Assembly: GCA_900552095.1 (NCBI GenBank)
Contig: URYM01000116.1
Coordinates: 1 to 6,042, forward strand
Length of the DNA: 6,042 bases
From: an uncultured Blautia sp.
Lineage (GTDB): Bacteria > Bacillota > Clostridia > Lachnospirales > Lachnospiraceae
Direction: 5' to 3'
A model generated the notes under the pieces. It searched no databases. It saw only the letters and a list, made by a program, of their open reading frames with translations, and was not told the DNA's origin. Shown here piece by piece: positions 1 through 5,979 of this stretch. Positions within the stretch are counted from its first letter, which is position 1; each line of letters begins with the position of its first letter. The translations under genes were made by a program, and so were the position numbers.

Positions 1-67
1 GAAGATTTTCTATCAGTTTCTTTTCATCCACGTAAAAATACGGGGTGCGAAAATCCTGTCCCGTCAT
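1..67 (-). CDS. nspC: carboxynorspermidine/carboxyspermidine decarboxylase, N-terminal fragment
   Basis: Only the first 22 codons and one extra base lie in the window; the gene runs off the left edge. The peptide starts MTGQDFRTPYFYVDEKKL, the usual beginning of NspC, a PLP-dependent fold-III (alanine racemase/DAP decarboxylase-like) enzyme whose N-terminus normally reads TPxYxxDEKKL. The family decarboxylates carboxyspermidine to spermidine (or carboxynorspermidine to norspermidine) in the cytosol. The ATG lies 1 bp after the TGA of the carboxyspermidine dehydrogenase gene, with a modest GGTGG upstream, so translation is probably coupled. Its position directly behind that dehydrogenase strongly supports the assignment, because the two enzymes act consecutively. 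The catalytic residues lie outside the window, so integrity of the gene cannot be judged. Confidence 0.85.
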   Translation of the reverse strand, partial: MTGQDFRTPYFYVDEKKLIENL

Positions 68-68
68 A

Positions 69-1328
69 TCAGTCCACCAGAACCGGATTCTCTTCAATCT
101 GCCAGGGCAGTCCCCACTTATTCAGGGCTTCCATGTAGGGATCGGGATCAAATTCCTCTGCCGTAAATACGCCCGGCTTTTTCCACAGTCCCTTTAACAT
201 CATCATGGCCCCGATCATAGCCGGAACCCCTGTGGTATAGGAAATTGCCTGAGAGCCCACTTCTCTGTAGCATTCCTGGTGATCGCACACATTGTAGATA
301 TAAGCGGTCTTCTCTTTTCCATCCTTGCGTCCGGTAAAGATACAGCCGATATTCGTCTTGCCCACAGTTCTCGGTCCAAGGGTAGCCGGATCCGGAAGAA
401 GAGCCTTTAAAAACTGGATCGGCACAATCTTCTGTCCTTCAAACTCAACCGGTTCGGTAGACAGCATTCCCACATTTTCCAGGCAGTTCATATGAGTCAG
501 GTAGCTCTGTCCGAATGTCATAAAGAAACGGATCCTCTTTACACCCGGAATCGTTTTTGCCAGAGATTCTATTTCCTCATGATGGAGCAGATACATATCC
601 TTATGTCCCACCTGAGCGAAATCGTACTCCCTCTTAATGCTCATCGCCGGTATTTCCACCCAGTGTCCGTTTTCCCAGTAAGAGCCCGGAGCGGACACCT
701 CCCGGAGATTGATCTCCGGATTAAAGTTTGTAGCGAAAGGATATCCGTGGTCACCGCCATTGCAGTCCAGAATATCAATTGTATCAATCTCGTCAAAAAG
801 ATGTTTCTGCGCATAGGCACAGAATACCTGCGTCACTCCCGGATCAAAACCGGAACCAAGGAGGGCCGTAAGTCCCGCTTTCTCAAACTTCTCTTTATAT
901 GCCCACTGCCAGGAGTAATCAAAGTACGCAGAGAATCCTTCCTCCTTACATCTTTTGTCATATACTTCCTTCCACTGAGGATCGGAAATGTCTTCCGGCT
1001 CATAGTTGGCCGTATCCATATAGTCAACGCCGCAGGCCAGGCAGGCTTCCATGATCGTCAGATCCTGATACGGAAGGGCAATGTTCATAACCAGATCCGG
1101 ATTCACTTTTTTGATCAGTGCAATCACTTCTTCTGTGTGGTCTGCGTCCACCTGTTCTGTGGTGATCACTGCCTTTGTCTTTCCTTCCATTTTTTTCTTC
1201 AGCTCATCACATTTGGACTTTGTCCTGCTGGCAATACAGATTTCCTGGAAAACTTCACTGTTCTGACAGCATTTCTGAATCGCCACCTGAGCGACTCCGC
1301 CGCATCCGATTACTAATACTCTGCTCAT
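69..1328 (-). CDS. carboxynorspermidine/carboxyspermidine dehydrogenase (saccharopine dehydrogenase family)
   Basis: This 419-residue protein is a full-length LYS1/saccharopine dehydrogenase-like enzyme. Family knowledge: it condenses aspartate beta-semialdehyde with a diamine (putrescine or 1,3-diaminopropane) and reduces the Schiff base with NADPH, giving carboxyspermidine or carboxynorspermidine. Visible in the sequence: an N-terminal Rossmann strand with GCGGVA at residues 8-13, GSGFDPGVTQVF at about 158-169, and NVCDHQECYRE at about 346-356 followed by a TTGVPAMIGA stretch, all typical of this branch and not of true saccharopine dehydrogenase in lysine metabolism. The ATG overlaps the stop of the ureohydrolase gene as ATGA and has a perfect AGGAGG 7 nt upstream. 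NspC follows 1 bp later. Putrescine is the likely in vivo acceptor because the operon makes it, but agmatine is a serious alternative (carboxyaminopropylagmatine route). Nothing suggests truncation. Confidence 0.9.
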   Translation of the reverse strand: MSRVLVIGCGGVAQVAIQKCCQNSEVFQEICIASRTKSKCDELKKKMEGKTKAVITTEQVDADHTEEVIALIKKVNPDLVMNIALPYQDLTIMEACLACGVDYMDTANYEPEDISDPQWKEVYDKRCKEEGFSAYFDYSWQWAYKEKFEKAGLTALLGSGFDPGVTQVFCAYAQKHLFDEIDTIDILDCNGGDHGYPFATNFNPEINLREVSAPGSYWENGHWVEIPAMSIKREYDFAQVGHKDMYLLHHEEIESLAKTIPGVKRIRFFMTFGQSYLTHMNCLENVGMLSTEPVEFEGQKIVPIQFLKALLPDPATLGPRTVGKTNIGCIFTGRKDGKEKTAYIYNVCDHQECYREVGSQAISYTTGVPAMIGAMMMLKGLWKKPGVFTAEEFDPDPYMEALNKWGLPWQIEENPVLVD

Positions 1329-2200
1329 TTTTCTTCCTCCTTCTCTCCGGCCTCCAGTGCCAGTATCATTTCTCTTACAATTTTTCCCGCCACTGCGGTA
1401 GATACTCCGCTCATATCATAATGAGGGCTTAACTCATTTACATCACATCCTACCACATGAGCCCGGCTGCATACCTTCGTCACTGCCCGACGCAGTTCCT
1501 CGAAAGATACGCCGCCCGGTTCCGGCGTCCCCGTTCCCGGAAATACACCTGGATCCAGAACATCCAGATCCACAGTAAAATATACCGGTATATTTCCCAG
1601 TTTCTCCAGCGTCTCATCCAGCCCCTCAAAGGAAAAAGGATGCATCCTGACATGATCCTTTGCCCAGGAAAACTCCTGCCGGTCCCCGGAACGGATTCCA
1701 AACTGATAGATCCTGCCATCCCCGGTCAGTTCCCAGCAGCGCCGCAGCACACAGGCATGGGAGAGGGAAACTCCCAGATAATCTTCTCTCAGATCCGCAT
1801 GAGCGTCAAAGTGGATGATCGCCACATCCGGATACTTCTTTTTCACCGCCCGGAAAGCCCCCAGCGTCACCAGATGCTCTCCTCCCATCATAAAAGGCAG
1901 ACGCCCTCCGCTTAAAATCTCCTCTGTTCTCGCCTCGATCTCTTCCAGCACCATTTTTGTGTCCCCGATAGGCAGCTCGATATCTCCGCTGTCCATAACC
2001 CGGGTGTCCTCCAGATCTCTGTCCTGATACGGGCTGTAACTCTCGAGTCCATAAGATTCCCGTCGGATAGCAGCACACCCGAACCGGGTTCCCGGCCGGT
2101 AGGATGTGGTCGAATCAAATGGTGCTCCAAAAAGCACCAGATCTGCTTCCTCCCAGCTTTTATCGCAACATAAAAAAGTTTCAGTATTAAGGTTCAACAT
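1325..2200 (-). CDS. speB: agmatinase-family ureohydrolase (SpeB-like)
   Basis: The 291-residue protein belongs to the arginase/agmatinase/ureohydrolase family, which hydrolyses a guanidino group to an amine plus urea with a binuclear Mn centre. All six metal ligands are visible: His109 in GGEHL, Asp132/His134/Asp136 in FDAHADLR, and Asp211/Asp213 in TVDLDVLDP. TGTPEPGG at about 223-230 carries the Glu that faces the guanidino group in agmatinases. Length is normal for the family. The start at 2198-2200 lies inside the end of speE (14-bp overlap) and has GGAGG 12 nt upstream; the end overlaps the next gene by 4 bp. The simplest role is agmatine to putrescine. Between an aminopropyltransferase and a carboxyspermidine dehydrogenase, the substrate could instead be N1-aminopropylagmatine or carboxyaminopropylagmatine; sequence motifs alone do not separate these. 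The gene symbol is by family resemblance. Confidence 0.85.
   Translation of the reverse strand: MLNLNTETFLCCDKSWEEADLVLFGAPFDSTTSYRPGTRFGCAAIRRESYGLESYSPYQDRDLEDTRVMDSGDIELPIGDTKMVLEEIEARTEEILSGGRLPFMMGGEHLVTLGAFRAVKKKYPDVAIIHFDAHADLREDYLGVSLSHACVLRRCWELTGDGRIYQFGIRSGDRQEFSWAKDHVRMHPFSFEGLDETLEKLGNIPVYFTVDLDVLDPGVFPGTGTPEPGGVSFEELRRAVTKVCSRAHVVGCDVNELSPHYDMSGVSTAVAGKIVREMILALEAGEKEEEK
1336..1341 (-). promoter_or_regulatory. carboxyspermidine dehydrogenase ribosome binding site
   Basis: A full AGGAGG, 7 nt upstream of the ATG, placed within the last codons of the ureohydrolase gene. It is the only exact AGGAGG among the operon's starts and suggests independent strong initiation in addition to coupling through the ATGA overlap. 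Confidence 0.75.
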
Positions 2201-3041
2201 CTTTTAAAAGTTCCTCCACATAAGCCGGTATATAAAAAGCCCCTTTGTGCAGGGTAGTTGTATAGTACCGGCAGCTGATCCCCCGCATATTCCATCTGGT
2301 CTCATCCAGATCCCTCAGCGGGTGATATTTCTTCGAAGCAAATCCAAACAGCCAGTGACCGGACGGATAGGTGGGAATGTGAGCCTGATAGACCTTGCTG
2401 ATCGGGAAGGATTCCACGATATTCTTGTGTGCTTTCTGGCAGGCTGCCGCATCCCCGGGATAGAAAGGACTCTCATGCTGATTGATCAGAATTCCGTCCT
2501 CTTTTAAAGCCTTACAGCAGTTTCCATAAAATTCCCGGGTAAACAGTCCCTCTCCCGGTCCGAAAGGATCCGTAGAATCCACAATGATCAGATCATACTG
2601 ATTTTCACAGAATCTCACATAACGCAACCCGTCCTCATAATGGATCGTAAGACGGGGATCATCAAAACGGCAGGCTGTCTTGGGCAGATACTGCCGGCAC
2701 ACCTCAACTACAAGAGGATCAATCTCTACCATATCAATCGATTCAATATCCGGATAGCGCACCAGCTCCCGCACAACTCCTCCGTCTCCTGCGCCGATCA
2801 CCAGCACTCTCTTTACATTGGGATGAACTGCCATCGGCACATGGGTAATCATCTCATGATAGATAAATTCGTCTTTCTCCGTCAGCATCATATAGCCGTC
2901 CAGTGTCAGGAAACGGCCAAACTCAGGAGAGTCAAACACGTCAATCCTCTGAAATTCACTTTTTCCGCTGTAAACCTGCCGATCCACCCGCACGGAATAC
3001 TTTACGTGAGGCGTATGCATTTCCGAAAACCAAAATTCCAT
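2187..3041 (-). CDS. speE: spermidine synthase (polyamine aminopropyltransferase)
   Basis: This 284-residue cytosolic enzyme transfers the aminopropyl group of decarboxylated S-adenosylmethionine to a diamine, normally putrescine, giving spermidine and methylthioadenosine. The N-terminus MEFWFSE is the usual start of bacterial SpeE and opens the small beta-domain. The Rossmann domain shows GAGDGG at 83-88, VEID at 105-108, and VDSTDPFGPGEGLF from 154, containing the catalytic Asp155 and the putrescine-side Asp158. YHEM at 61-64 and YPSGHW at 225-230 are further family signatures. The start codon is 2 bp after the decarboxylase stop, with AAGGA about 11 nt upstream; an internal Met8 has a weaker site and would remove the conserved N-terminus. 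SpeD, which makes its co-substrate, is two genes upstream. Acceptor specificity (putrescine, agmatine or a longer amine) is inferred, not shown. Confidence 0.93.
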   Translation of the reverse strand: MEFWFSEMHTPHVKYSVRVDRQVYSGKSEFQRIDVFDSPEFGRFLTLDGYMMLTEKDEFIYHEMITHVPMAVHPNVKRVLVIGAGDGGVVRELVRYPDIESIDMVEIDPLVVEVCRQYLPKTACRFDDPRLTIHYEDGLRYVRFCENQYDLIIVDSTDPFGPGEGLFTREFYGNCCKALKEDGILINQHESPFYPGDAAACQKAHKNIVESFPISKVYQAHIPTYPSGHWLFGFASKKYHPLRDLDETRWNMRGISCRYYTTTLHKGAFYIPAYVEELLKDVEP

Positions 3042-3043
3042 TT

Positions 3044-4498
3044 CTATTCACATCCTTTCAGCACATTCAGAAATCCTATATCCGGATCCTCCGGTCCGGT
3101 CATGCTGCAGCCTTTCTCCTTCGCATACCGGATATAATCCAAAATCTGTTCCGTAATCCGCTCTCCCGGAGCCAGAATCGGAATTCCCGGAGGATAACAC
3201 ATCACAAATTCACTGCACACTCTTCCCTCTGTCCTGTCCAGCGGAAGAGATTCCTTTTCCGCATAAAAAGCCTCCTGCGGCGACTTCACAACCTGAGGCT
3301 CAATGTATTCCTGCTTCATAAGCCCGGTCTTATCCTTTCCAAACCGGCGTCTGATCTCCGCCAGGGCACTGACCAGACGCTCGATATCTCTTGGTCTGTC
3401 TCCAATAGAAAGGTATGCCAGGATATTTCCCAGATCACCGAACTCAATCTGAATATCGTACTGATCTCTTAAAAGATCATAAACTTCGATCCCCGCCAGT
3501 CCCATGGAGAGCGTATTAACCGAAAGCTTAGTCACATCAAAATCAAAAACACTGTCTCCATTCACCAGTTCCCGGGAAAATGCATAGCAGCCATCGATCC
3601 TGTTGATCTCTTTTCTGGCATACTCTGCCATCTTCACTACCTGAGCAAAAGTTTCCTTGCCCCGCAGCGCCAGATTTCTCCGGGAGATATCCAGGCTGGA
3701 AAGCAGAAGGTAAGAACCGCTGGTAGTCTGCGTCAGATTAATGATCTGGCGCACATGGCCTTCCACCATAGCCGGTCCCGTCAGAAGCAGAGAACTCTGA
3801 GTCAGGCTTCCCCCGGATTTATGCATGGAGACAGATGCCATATCTGCTCCTGCCTCCATGGCAGAAACCGGAAGATCCTCTCCAAAATAAAAATGCGTTC
3901 CGTGAGCCTCATCTGCCAGACAGAGCATACCGTGACTGTGAGCCAGTTTTACAATCCCCCTTAAATCTGAACAGATTCCGTAATATGTGGGATTGTTCAC
4001 CAGTACAGCTTTGGCATCCGGGTTCTCCCGGATTGCCCTCTCCACATCGCTGACCCGCATACCCAGAGGAATCCCCAGCCGCTCTTCACAGGCCGGATCT
4101 ACATAAACAGGAACTGCGCCGCACAGTACCATTGCTCCCATCACACTTCTGTGGACATTCCGCGGCAGAATGATCTTCTCTCCCCGCTTTGCCACAGAAA
4201 GAATCATTGCCTGTACAGCCGAAGTAGTTCCTCCCACCATCAGAAAAGCATGCGCTGCACCAAAAGCTTCCGCCGCAAGTTCCTCTGCCTCCCGGATCAC
4301 AGAAATCGGATGGCAGAGATTATCCAGCGGCTTCATGGAATTTACATCCATCCCCACACATTTTTCCCCCAGAAGTTCTACCAGTTCCGGATTCCCCCGC
4401 CCTCTCTTATGCCCCGGCACGTCAAAAGGCACGACTCTCTTTCTTTCAAATTTCTGCAGCGCCTCATAAATCGGGGCTCTCTCCTGAGAAAGTTTCAT
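3044..4498 (-). CDS. speA: Orn/Lys/Arg decarboxylase, fold type I, probably arginine decarboxylase
   Basis: A 484-residue PLP enzyme of the Gram-positive Orn/Lys/Arg decarboxylase family, similar in length to Bacillus subtilis SpeA. Landmarks with the chosen start: VPGHKRG at 27-33, GGTTSAVQAM at about 89-98 (cofactor phosphate region), NNPTYYG at about 168-174, ADEAHGTH at about 195-202 with the PLP-binding Asp196, and SMHKSGGSLTQ with the Schiff-base Lys227. It lacks the N-terminal receiver-like wing domain of the large E. coli-type inducible decarboxylases. The start at 4496-4498 is preferred over upstream in-frame ATGs (4538-4540, 4529-4531) because a tandem AGGAGAGGAG site sits 7 nt before it and those have no good site. 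Substrate cannot be read with certainty; arginine is favoured because a ureohydrolase is in the same operon. It overlaps speD by 35 bp. Confidence 0.88.
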   Translation of the reverse strand: MKLSQERAPIYEALQKFERKRVVPFDVPGHKRGRGNPELVELLGEKCVGMDVNSMKPLDNLCHPISVIREAEELAAEAFGAAHAFLMVGGTTSAVQAMILSVAKRGEKIILPRNVHRSVMGAMVLCGAVPVYVDPACEERLGIPLGMRVSDVERAIRENPDAKAVLVNNPTYYGICSDLRGIVKLAHSHGMLCLADEAHGTHFYFGEDLPVSAMEAGADMASVSMHKSGGSLTQSSLLLTGPAMVEGHVRQIINLTQTTSGSYLLLSSLDISRRNLALRGKETFAQVVKMAEYARKEINRIDGCYAFSRELVNGDSVFDFDVTKLSVNTLSMGLAGIEVYDLLRDQYDIQIEFGDLGNILAYLSIGDRPRDIERLVSALAEIRRRFGKDKTGLMKQEYIEPQVVKSPQEAFYAEKESLPLDRTEGRVCSEFVMCYPPGIPILAPGERITEQILDYIRYAKEKGCSMTGPEDPDIGFLNVLKGCE

Positions 4499-5267
4499 CT
4501 TCCCTCTCCTCTCCTGGATTTCCTTCTCCATAGATCTCACTCATCTCTTTTCTCAGCTGTCGGATCATCTCCTCCCTTTTCTCCATTGGCAGATCCTCCG
4601 CCCTGGCATTGAAAAGATAATTCTGCAGATCAATCTCCTTCAGCATCATCCGCGTATGAAACAGATTGACTTCCTTCATATTTCTGTCTTCCGTATGATA
4701 ACGGCACAAAATTTCCGGAGCAATAAAATCCCGGATAGACGTAATCTCATGATCCAGAAACAATTTTTTTCCATCCACATCCCGGGTAAATCCCCGCACC
4801 CGATAATCCATGGTAATAATATCAGAATCAAAAGATCCGATCAGATAATCCAGGGTGGACAGCGGCGTAATCTGCCCGCACGTGGCAACATCAATATCTA
4901 CCCGGAAAGTAGCCAGGAAATTTTCCGGATGGTATTCCGGATAGGTGTGCACTGTCACATGGCTCTTATCCAGATGCGCCAGCTGTGTATCTCCCATGGG
5001 AATCATGGAATCCTCCGCAATCAGAATTGTCACAGACGCCCCCTGCGGTTCGTAATCCTGCCGGGCAATGTTAAGCACTCTGGCACCGATCATATCTGTC
5101 AGTGTTTTCAATATATGAGTCAGCCTCTCTGAATTGTACTGTTCATCAATATAGTCAATGTACTCTTTCTGTTCCCTGGCTGAACGGGCATAACATACAT
5201 CGTATATATTAAAACTGAGCGCTTTTGTAAGATTATTGAAACCGTAAAGCCGCAGTTTATTTCCCAT
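4464..5267 (-). CDS. speD: S-adenosylmethionine decarboxylase proenzyme, E. coli-type
   Basis: The 267-residue product matches class-1A SpeD (E. coli type, about 264 residues). It decarboxylates S-adenosylmethionine to provide the aminopropyl donor for SpeE. The proenzyme self-cleaves to make a pyruvoyl group; the site is visible as HLDKSH, with cleavage between Lys101 and Ser102. Other signatures are YGFNNLTK at 8-15, NIARQDYEPQGASVT at about 66-80, HTYPEYHPE at about 107-115, TCG with Cys130, and DYRVRGFTRD at about 154-163. The start at 5265-5267 is chosen because GGAGG lies 8 nt upstream and it gives the conserved N-terminus; an ATG five codons earlier also has a GGGAGG and remains possible. 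A longer reading to 5357 would run through a terminator hairpin and is rejected. Compared with E. coli SpeD the loop before the cleavage site is about 13 residues shorter and the C-terminal tail is Glu-rich. Confidence 0.94.
   Translation of the reverse strand: MGNKLRLYGFNNLTKALSFNIYDVCYARSAREQKEYIDYIDEQYNSERLTHILKTLTDMIGARVLNIARQDYEPQGASVTILIAEDSMIPMGDTQLAHLDKSHVTVHTYPEYHPENFLATFRVDIDVATCGQITPLSTLDYLIGSFDSDIITMDYRVRGFTRDVDGKKLFLDHEITSIRDFIAPEILCRYHTEDRNMKEVNLFHTRMMLKEIDLQNYLFNARAEDLPMEKREEMIRQLRKEMSEIYGEGNPGEEREDETFSGESPDL
4506..4515 (-). promoter_or_regulatory. tandem ribosome binding site of the decarboxylase gene
   Basis: Two adjacent AGGAG copies (AGGAGAGGAG) end 7 nt before the ATG at 4496-4498, within the 3' end of speD. 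This is the only strong site near the candidate starts and therefore fixes the 484-residue form. The site lies inside translated speD sequence, so ribosomes finishing speD would uncover it. Confidence 0.7.
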
Positions 5268-5275
5268 CTTTTCTC

Positions 5276-5280
5276 CCTCC
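5276..5280 (-). promoter_or_regulatory. speD ribosome binding site
   Basis: GGAGG, 8 nt before the ATG at 5265-5267. It decides the SpeD start: with this ATG the protein begins MGNKLRLYGFNNLTK, aligned with the known family N-terminus. A second GGGAGG about 15 nt further upstream could serve the ATG at 5280-5282, which would add five residues. Confidence 0.75.
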
Positions 5281-5332
5281 ATCGCCGCTTTTCCTCCCAA
5301 AATCCCGACCAAAATGCCCTGTTTTCCATATA

Positions 5333-5361
5333 GAAAAAGCGACATGCCGCTGCACATCGCT
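5333..5361 (-). terminator. intrinsic terminator / possible attenuator in the speD leader
   Basis: Reading the minus strand, AGCGAUGUGC and GCAUGUCGCU form a 10-bp stem (two G-U pairs, loop AGCG), followed directly by a run of U (UUUUU including the last stem base). This is a standard Rho-independent terminator shape. It lies 66 nt before the speD start with no gene between, and about 330 nt downstream of the strong promoter at 5702-5730. It may end the upstream structured RNA, or act as an attenuator that lets only part of the transcripts into the polyamine operon. The short UGCAC at 5410-5414 could pair with GUGCA in the 5' arm as a weak antiterminator; this is speculative. Confidence 0.72.
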
Positions 5362-5502
5362 CCATAAAATCAATCCATAAAAAACCACAAAAACACAAGT
5401 GATAAATAGGTGCATATTCCACACTGCTTACCACCAGGCAGAAGTTTCATTCAGAGTCTGCAAAACAAATACTTTACACCACTACTCTTATTGACCGTTT
5501 TA
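5362..5502 (-). other. AT-rich leader segment, no gene recognised
   Basis: About 140 bp between the structured RNA and the terminator. On the minus strand short stems are possible (AGAGU with ACUCU; GCAGA with UCUGC; GGUG with CACC), then a U/G-rich stretch leading into the terminator hairpin. I see no open frame with a ribosome binding site and no convincing promoter. It could hold a switching region between the upstream fold and the terminator, or be an unconstrained spacer. Confidence 0.4.
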
Positions 5503-5696
5503 CAAGTTGATGTACACATCAGCATACCGGTTATAAAGTAACCAACTTATAAAATTGAGCTTCTAACTCAATCAATAATTACAACCCTTCGTTGTTCTTC
5601 GGCAGTTGACCCGGCTGTCCGTATGGCCTAAACCCCTTGCAGGGTGGTCAGAAAAATATTTGCATGGATACTCTGTCAACCTCATATCACATGACA
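5503..5696 (-). ncRNA. candidate structured non-coding RNA (possibly raiA-type) upstream of speD
   Basis: The segment starts where the strong promoter at 5702-5730 should begin transcription and is about 195 nt long. On the minus strand it contains many short perfect stems: CUGUCA/UGACAG (5692-5697 with 5673-5678), UGACC/GGUCA (5646-5650 with 5607-5611) enclosing a CCC/GGG hairpin and a CGG/CCG hairpin, ACAAC/GUUGU (5591-5595 with 5581-5585), AUUGAG/CUCAAU (5567-5572 with 5554-5559) and a three-helix cluster at 5504-5548. The middle part, about 5581-5650, is richer in G+C than its surroundings, as expected for a conserved RNA core. Length, complexity and host type are compatible with the raiA RNA of Firmicutes, but I cannot confirm this from memory of its consensus; 6S RNA or a polyamine-responsive leader are alternatives. 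The 3' end is uncertain: a weak terminator at 5551-5572, or the strong one at 5333-5361. Confidence 0.5.
5551..5572 (-). terminator. weak terminator-like hairpin inside the leader
   Basis: On the minus strand AUUGAG and CUCAAU form a perfect 6-bp stem around a 7-nt loop, followed by UUUAU. The stem is A+U rich, so termination would be inefficient; it may simply be one helix of the larger RNA fold. Confidence 0.3.
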
Positions 5697-5701
5697 GTTT
5701 T

Positions 5702-5730
5702 ATTATAGCTGGCTCCAGCGTTATTGTCAA
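5702..5730 (-). promoter_or_regulatory. consensus sigma-A promoter
   Basis: On the minus strand TTGACA (5725-5730) and TATAAT (5702-5707) are separated by exactly 17 bp: both hexamers match the housekeeping consensus fully. Transcription should begin near 5694-5697, at the base of the first hairpin. It is the best promoter in the window and the likely source of the structured RNA; read-through past 5333-5361 would also transcribe the polyamine operon. Confidence 0.88.
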
Positions 5731-5838
5731 GTCTTCACCGCTCTGTCCAACGTACAAAATAATATGATAATAATTACACAGAACATTCTGCAACTTTTAA
5801 AGTTCCTGTGCTAAAAAGGCAGAACATGAACCCAAAAT

Positions 5839-5867
5839 AAAAAAAGTCTGCGAATACAGACTTTTTT
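5839..5867 (-). terminator. intrinsic terminator after the tRNA genes
   Basis: GUCUG/CAGAC core stem with a 6-nt loop, extended by A-runs and U-runs on either side, starting 2 nt after the tRNA-Cys gene. It ends the tRNA transcript on the minus strand and separates it from the promoter at 5702-5730. Because A-tract and T-tract flank both arms it could also work in the other direction. Confidence 0.88.
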
Positions 5868-5869
5868 AG

Positions 5870-5941
5870 AGGCGCAGACCGGATTTGAACCGGTGGATAC
5901 TGGTGTTGCAGACCATTGCCTTACCACTTGGCTACTACGCC
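5870..5941 (-). tRNA. tRNA-Cys (GCA)
   Basis: A full cloverleaf can be drawn: acceptor GGCGUAG/CUGCGCC with one G-U pair, D arm around AGUGGUAAGGC, anticodon loop CUGCAAC with anticodon GCA, T arm ACCGG-UUCAAAU-CCGGU. The discriminator base is U, as required by cysteinyl-tRNA synthetase. No CCA is encoded, so the end must be added by nucleotidyltransferase. It follows tRNA-Glu by 38 nt, probably as one transcript ending at 5839-5867. Confidence 0.96.
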
Positions 5942-5979
5942 TTACTTAATTTTATTATATGCTGAACAACTTCAAAAAA

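Noticed and set aside
492..1316. 274-codon open frame on the plus strand
   Set aside because: It is antisense to the well-supported carboxyspermidine dehydrogenase gene, has no family resemblance and no good ribosome binding site.
4499..4540. Upstream ATGs adding 14 or 11 residues to the decarboxylase
   Set aside because: No good Shine-Dalgarno precedes them, whereas the ATG at 4496-4498 has a tandem AGGAG at ideal spacing.
5268..5357. N-terminal extension of SpeD by 30 residues
   Set aside because: The extra codons run through the terminator hairpin, lack a ribosome binding site and extend beyond the conserved family N-terminus.
5120..5434. 104-codon minus-strand frame overlapping the start of speD
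   Set aside because: It is out of frame with speD, covers the terminator hairpin, and has no ribosome binding site or recognisable domain.
5548..5575. Second promoter TTGATT-18-TATAAG
   Set aside because: Weak match, and the spacer is the AUUGAG/CUCAAU hairpin, which is better explained as RNA structure.
5641..5650. T-box-like AGGGTGG on the plus strand
   Set aside because: It is not followed by ACCGCG, no specifier stem or downstream gene exists on the plus strand, and it lies in the stems of the minus-strand RNA.
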